Part shown: piece by piece, positions 61,501 to 64,000 of the stretch
Numbering within the stretch: position 1 is the stretch's first letter
How the letters are laid out: every line of letters starts with the position of its first letter
From: Fratercula arctica
Taxonomy: Eukaryota; Chordata; Aves; Charadriiformes; Alcidae
Length of the DNA stretch: 64,000 nt
Reading direction: 5' to 3'
Assembly (NCBI GenBank): GCA_947846985.1
Contig: CANTUZ010000020.1
Coordinates: forward strand, 6,979,459 to 7,043,458
Translations under genes and position numbers: made by a program
Notes under the pieces: generated by a model
Database searches by the model: none
Seen by the model: only the letters and a program-made list of their open reading frames with translations
What the model was told of the DNA's origin: nothing

Positions 61501-63893
61501 CAAAAATAATCTAAGAGAATAAAGCACAGAATGGACAGTTAAACTTACATGTTCTGCCAGTCAGAAATGCCCAAAAACATATGGGTGAATTAACAGCAAT
61601 CAAGTTCACTTACCAGAAATTTTGTGTCAGAAGTATTACTCTCTCACTCTTTTAAGCTATTAAAAATGCATGCACATCACAGTCCTCCAGCACTACACAA
61701 TACTGTCCGCCCTGGGCCAACTTAGCTGAGTATTTCCATTAGCACACAGAAAGAACTGATATTTAGACAAACTGTATTCTTTGTTAAGAAGCACTACTGT
61801 AAGTAGTGGCTGACCAATAACCACTTTTTTCTCTTGAGAGCAAGCCTACGTAAAAGACACAAGCAGAATCCATCTCCTTATATGACTTTCTTCAAATCCT
61901 TCAATCAAAACCCGAGCAACATTACTTACTGCAAACGAGTTTTCTGACACATAAGACACTTTTTTTGTTTTAAATGGTGGCTACAAAAAAAATTACTTAA
62001 GAAAGATTTTGCATATTCTTGTAAATAGGTTTAATTGATGAGAAGAGACATATTCTATAGCTTTTAATACTGAAAATAAAGATTTGTATGTGGTATCACA
62101 GTCTGCATCAGGGTCAGACGATCAGCACTGCAGAAACAGCTGCACCAGCAGAACTGACCACGCAAGGGTGCCCCATTCATTTGGTGCAGCCAGCCATGTC
62201 TGTGTGCACTCTCGTCTGAAGATGAGCTGAATTATTGGCTCATTTTTACACCAAAGTGGTTAAGATAGTTACAAGATGACGCATAAAAGCCCCCCAAAAA
62301 TTACTGTGGAAAGCTACGCTCTTAACTACCTAGATTAAAAAAGATAAAAATCTCAGTGTTTTCTTTACCCAGAGAGGTCTGCAGAGTTCACATGTCTCTT
62401 TCACACTTTTTACTCTATGTACACACGTATACCTATACACGCATGTGGACATATCCCTCCTTAAAACAAGCCCAAGTTTCTGAAACAGGTACAGGTTACT
62501 TCCACAGACTCACCCCAATGTACAACACACATAGCAAAAGAGTACGTATAATACATCAGAAAAGCTGCTCAACAACAAGTTCCTTCCTAGTACAAAGGCA
62601 CCCTCTAGAGTCTGATCAAAAAAAAGCCGATCGCATTTACCCCAAATGAAAGCATCCCAGAGGTGCTAAAGTTGTTTAAAAATAATAAAAAGTGGACTAC
62701 TTACAAATATCAGTCCAGATATAAAAGACGACGTCACTGTAAGAGCAAAGTAGAATTTTGGAGTCAAAGTGCTTAAGAACACAGTCACTGTTAAGAGAAA
62801 CAAAAACAAAGACTTAACAAGCAGAACTGAAAAACACAAATAGCTTTTCATTAAACAATGCCAAATGAAATATTATGCAACTATATAACACAATATAGTC
62901 CTAGTAACTTTACAGATAACATTACTTTGTTAGAGAACTCTTTCCAAATGTTATTTTCTGTCTGTAACCACCTGTGACAGTGAATTAGGTTATATCCCCA
63001 ATCTAAAAAGTTCAGTGTAAGTTCTTGGCCAAAGCAACCTATGGTTTCAACCGTATCACGGCTGGTGGAGAGCATCAAGCGAACTTAATGTATTATTTCA
63101 TTTTAATTCAACCAGAAACGTACTGTTTTGATGCAGGTCTACGTTCAGTGTTAAGAACACAATTTCACCACAGACCTCTCCTTCACGATATTTACAGCCC
63201 AGGACAGGGAATGCTGATTTTTAGCGCTATCCTGACCGTGGTTTTGACCCAAACCGCACATCAGCTTTGTCACCCGCCGCCAGCCGGCTCAGAGGGAGCC
63301 CCGAGGGGCTCTGGCGGCCAAGGGCGGCCGGGCCCGGGTTAGGCGAGGCGGCTCAGCCCCGGTCCAGGCCTCCAGCCGGGCAAGGCACCGCCGGGGCGGG
63401 GAGCGAGAACTGCGGGGACACGGGGCAAGCCCGGCATCCCTCAGGGCAGCGGGGAGCCGTCTGCCTCGGATCTCTACAGCGGCCCCGGACACCGGGGTGG
63501 CCCCGGCCCGGCGGCACAGCAGACGCGCCAGCCCGGGGCCAGGTGGACGCGCTCGGTGTGTCGCCGCGGAAGGCCCAGGACTCAGTGCCTGCCCTGCCCG
63601 GCCCGGCGGCCCCGCAGCCCTCCACTGGGCCCGGCGAGGACGGTCTTCCCCCAGCGAGCCCTCAGCCCCCCGGCGCGGCCCGCCGCGTCTCACCGGCCGC
63701 CAGGTTGTCCCGGAGCCGCAGCGGCACCCGCAGCACCAGGTAGAAGAGGACCGAGCCCGGCGGCGCCGGCCAGGAGCCCGCGGGCCCACGGCGCCGCCGC
63801 CGCCACCCGCCGCCGCAGCTGCTCCCAGCGCCGTAGCACTGCGGCCGCTCCGGGGCACGGCGGCCCCCAGCCGCTCCCGCCGCCCTCCGCCAT
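40489..63893 (-). CDS. ST7L: ST7L, suppressor of tumorigenicity 7-like membrane protein (15 coding exons)
   Basis: Exons on the minus strand, 5' to 3', are 63893-63694, 62787-62705, 61141-60982, 60001-59947, 59274-59159, 57191-57113, 56297-56143, 55620-55523, 54906-54792, 52985-52913, 52254-52152, 49064-48914, 48768-48676, 45915-45776 and 40584-40489. All introns are GT-AG and phases agree from exon 2 onward. The total is 1717 nt, one base over a multiple of three, because exon 1 has an apparent extra base. Corrected, the product is about 571 residues (human ST7L about 575). Hallmarks are [84 protein letters not shown] and [20 protein letters not shown]. Predicted membrane segments lie at about 40-60, 75-98 and 505-530, with a TPR-like helical middle. 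The family is linked to growth suppression; the biochemical role is unknown. ST7 itself is excluded by WNT2B linkage and by ST7L-like residues ([26 protein letters not shown]). Confidence 0.95.
40882..40979. repeat. 49-bp tandem duplication
   Basis: Two adjacent copies of a 49-bp unit start cacctgggcaggggcag and cacccaggcaggggcag. Both continue with gttaggacggcgttt or gttaggatggcgttt and end ccacagc or tcacagc. They differ at about eight positions. The repeat lies in ST7L intron 14, about 300 bp from the last exon. Confidence 0.85.
42886..42990. repeat. Degenerate GGACTGCCACCATCCC repeat
   Basis: Roughly five imperfect units are based on ggactgccaccatccc: accgccgccatcccg, ggactgccaccatcccg, ggactgccaccatccca, ggactgccgtcgtccca. 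It is a GC-rich pocket inside the AT-rich ST7L intron 14. Confidence 0.75.
45776..45915 (-). CDS. ST7L: ST7L coding exon 14 (C-terminal membrane segment)
   Basis: The acceptor ttttcctttcag and donor gtaagt flank residues 494-540: [47 protein letters not shown]. It holds the C-terminal hydrophobic segment. The Val-Val replaces Gly-Val/Gly-Ile of the human paralogues. Reading through the donor would add [10 protein letters not shown] and stop at 45743-45745. Confidence 0.95.
45916..48675 (-). other. ST7L: ST7L intron 13
   Basis: This 2.8-kb AT-rich intron has no recognised exon or mobile element. It contains a GC-richer pocket at about 47,080-47,220. Confidence 0.85.
48676..48768 (-). CDS. ST7L: ST7L coding exon 13
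   Basis: The acceptor ctctcttttcag and donor gtaagt flank residues 463-494: [31 protein letters not shown]. It is separated from exon 12 by an intron of only 145 bp (48769-48913). Confidence 0.96.
48914..49064 (-). CDS. ST7L: ST7L coding exon 12
   Basis: The acceptor ttgtactttcag and donor gtaagt flank residues 413-463: [61 protein letters not shown] is the ST7L form (ST7 has HLAHWKRVEGA). Confidence 0.96.
49065..52151 (-). other. ST7L: ST7L intron 11
   Basis: This 3.1-kb AT-rich intron includes a long T-rich tract at 50169-50202 and a GC-richer pocket at about 50,220-50,410. No exon was recognised. Confidence 0.85.
50169..50202. repeat. Poly(T)-rich tract
   Basis: A near-continuous T run is interrupted by single A or AA. 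Reading minus it is a poly(A) tract, but no SINE, LINE or processed-gene body is recognisable next to it. Confidence 0.85.
52152..52254 (-). CDS. ST7L: ST7L coding exon 11
   Basis: The acceptor ttttcccttcag and donor gtagga flank residues 378-412: [34 protein letters not shown]. It ends in phase 0. Confidence 0.96.
52913..52985 (-). CDS. ST7L: ST7L coding exon 10
   Basis: The acceptor ttattttatcatag and donor gtaagc flank residues 354-378: [20 protein letters not shown] then AVSER. Phase matches exons 9 and 11. Confidence 0.95.
52986..54791 (-). other. ST7L: ST7L intron 9 and neighbouring short introns
   Basis: Intron 9 spans 1.8 kb of AT-rich DNA with nothing recognised. Nearby introns 10 (52255-52912), 8 (54907-55522), 7 (55621-56142) and 6 (56298-57112) are each 0.5-0.8 kb and likewise hold only unique AT-rich sequence and short A/T runs. 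Confidence 0.85.
54792..54906 (-). CDS. ST7L: ST7L coding exon 9
   Basis: The acceptor ttactgctttgcag and donor gtaagt flank residues 316-354: [38 protein letters not shown]. It is nearly identical to human ST7-family proteins. Confidence 0.96.
55523..55620 (-). CDS. ST7L: ST7L coding exon 8
   Basis: The acceptor tttttaatcag and donor gtaagt flank residues 283-315: [33 protein letters not shown]. It is strongly conserved with ST7 and ST7L and ends in phase 0. Confidence 0.95.
56143..56297 (-). CDS. ST7L: ST7L coding exon 7
   Basis: The acceptor tttcttattacag and donor gtaagt flank residues 231-283: [38 protein letters not shown], then [14 protein letters not shown]. The helix-turn-helix pattern resembles a TPR motif. 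The last third is variable among family members. Confidence 0.95.
57113..57191 (-). CDS. ST7L: ST7L coding exon 6
   Basis: The acceptor ctttgccacag and donor gtaagt flank residues 205-231, [20 protein letters not shown] then ALELNND (the Asp is completed by exon 7). It starts the TPR-like helical region. Confidence 0.95.
57192..59158 (-). other. ST7L: ST7L intron 5
   Basis: This 2.0-kb intron contains CR1 copy 2 in the sense orientation at 57849-58212. The remainder is unique AT-rich sequence. Confidence 0.9.
57849..58212 (-). mobile_element. CR1-like LINE 3' fragment (copy 2) in ST7L intron 5
   Basis: Reading + it starts tgttgggttggaagggaccc, ctaaaggccatctagtccaa, then caaccccctgcagtcagcag, and runs to ttcagggactggaaggggct near 58,185. 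This is the reverse complement of a CR1 tail, so the element is on the minus strand, in the same direction as ST7L transcription. It is 5'-truncated and non-coding. Confidence 0.9.
59159..59274 (-). CDS. ST7L: ST7L coding exon 5
   Basis: The acceptor cccgttacag and donor gtacca flank this exon. It encodes residues 166-205: [39 protein letters not shown]. The CDTD.LRPSDT block matches ST7L better than ST7 (CDSDHLRPADA). Confidence 0.95.
59947..60001 (-). CDS. ST7L: ST7L coding exon 4
   Basis: The acceptor tttcgtttcag and donor gtatta flank a 55-nt exon encoding [19 protein letters not shown], nearly identical to the human protein at this conserved block. Phase is consistent with exons 3 and 5. 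Confidence 0.95.
60327..60766 (+). mobile_element. CR1-like LINE 3' fragment (copy 3) in ST7L intron 3
   Basis: This is the longest of the three copies, about 440 bp. It runs from ggccacaaaaaggctggagt through ttcagcccggagaagagaag, gcgataggacaaggggtaat and gagggtggtgagacactggc to aaaggtcccttcccacccaa, and ends gatgattctacg. It is oriented + and therefore antisense to ST7L. It is a 5'-truncated CR1 3' end with no intact reverse-transcriptase frame. Confidence 0.92.
60982..61141 (-). CDS. ST7L: ST7L coding exon 3
   Basis: The acceptor ctcctgtgacag and donor gtgatt flank this exon. It encodes residues 95-148: [29 protein letters not shown], then a Pro/Ala-rich variable linker [20 protein letters not shown] ending QNMP. 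The linker is the least conserved part of ST7-family proteins and contains an NET sequon. Confidence 0.95.
62705..62787 (-). CDS. ST7L: ST7L coding exon 2 (second membrane segment)
   Basis: The acceptor tttctcttaacag and donor gtaagt flank 83 nt encoding residues 67-94, [20 protein letters not shown] then SFISGLIF. This is the second hydrophobic segment of ST7 proteins. Human ST7 and ST7L read ALTGTSS here, so the Val in ALTVTSS is unusual. Confidence 0.95.
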
Positions 63894-64000
63894 GGCCGCC
63901 GCCGGAGGACGCCGGGAGAGGGGCGGGCCGCGCGGCGGGGCGGGGCCCGCTGGGCTCCGCTGGGGCGAGCAGCCTACTCTCCGTGCCCATCACAGCTCCC
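63270..64000 (-). promoter_or_regulatory. CpG-island promoter of ST7L (possibly bidirectional with CAPZA1)
   Basis: There is an abrupt switch from AT-rich intron to dense CpG sequence at about 63,270, continuing to the window edge across ST7L exon 1. GC boxes gggcggg (63921-63927) and ggggcggggc (63937-63946) lie 28-55 bp upstream of the ATG. No TATA box is visible. In mammals ST7L and CAPZA1 start head-to-head from a shared island; CAPZA1 coding sequence is not in the window, so the bidirectional reading is inference. Confidence 0.75.
63694..63893 (-). CDS. ST7L: ST7L coding exon 1 (frame interrupted)
   Basis: The ATG at 63893-63891 has a strong start context (ggcggccATGg) and opens [10 protein letters not shown], continuing to [10 protein letters not shown] and LLAGAAG. 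The conserved first membrane segment, [19 protein letters not shown], is in the next frame and joins exon 2 correctly (AA then [12 protein letters not shown]). The switch falls at about 63,745-63,760. The donor is gtgaga. One surplus base in this GC-rich tract explains everything. A sequencing or assembly error is more likely than a lesion because all other exons are intact. Confidence 0.8.

Larger units (their letters stand above)
59275..63693 (-). other. ST7L: ST7L introns 4, 3, 2 and 1
   Basis: Intron 4 is 59275-59946, intron 3 is 60002-60981 (with antisense CR1 copy 3), intron 2 is 61142-62704 and intron 1 is 62788-63693. They are AT-rich except for the last 420 bp of the interval, which already belong to the CpG island. 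No other elements were recognised. Four coding exons inside this span are listed separately. Confidence 0.85.

Noticed and set aside
63289..63993. 234-codon minus-strand open frame at the right edge, from a GTG
   Set aside because: It overlaps ST7L exon 1 in a wrong frame, has a non-ATG start and a low-complexity Arg/Ala/Pro/Gly translation. The true ST7L segment lies in other frames.

Overview
The window is vertebrate nuclear DNA and almost certainly avian. Two split genes have textbook GT-AG introns. Three copies of a CR1-type LINE tail are present (a gggttggaagggacc-like core, ending in short ATTCTRTG-like repeats), which is the signature interspersed repeat of birds and other sauropsids. 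The genome is compact, with kilobase-scale introns and strongly GC-rich 5' ends. No prokaryotic operons, CRISPR arrays or complete mobile elements are seen.

Layout. Positions 1-13,950 are GC-rich upstream intergenic DNA without a recognisable protein gene, although two stretches look like terminal exons with AATAAA signals and one looks like an internal exon. About 13,950-15,650 is a CpG island holding the promoter and first coding exon of WNT2B (+ strand). WNT2B has five coding exons: 14,836-14,996, 27,696-27,916, 29,472-29,749, 30,155-30,419 and 31,038-31,267. Together they encode a 384-residue secreted Wnt ligand. The tail-to-tail intergenic gap is about 9.2 kb between the two stop codons. 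From 63,893 down to 40,489 lies ST7L (- strand), with 15 coding exons for a predicted multi-pass membrane protein of about 571 residues. Its CpG-island promoter sits at the right edge. In mammals that promoter is shared with CAPZA1, whose body would lie just outside the window.

The pair WNT2B/ST7L is the known paralogue of the WNT2/ST7 pair, in the same tail-to-tail arrangement, so the locus is a conserved ohnolog block. WNT2B is a paracrine Wnt/beta-catenin ligand. ST7L belongs to the ST7 family, reported to be linked to growth suppression. Nothing in the sequence shows that the two act in one pathway beyond being neighbours.

Main oddities. ST7L exon 1 carries one base too many: the ATG and the conserved first membrane segment are in different frames. 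WNT2B exon 4 reads more like human WNT2 than human WNT2B. Base composition changes sharply around 36-38 kb, from GC-rich on the WNT2B side to AT-rich on the ST7L side. I did not find a convincing previously undescribed biological system. The most useful leads are the exon-like orphan segments upstream of WNT2B and several AT-rich islands that could be regulatory elements. All comparisons with human proteins are from memory, and no search was run.
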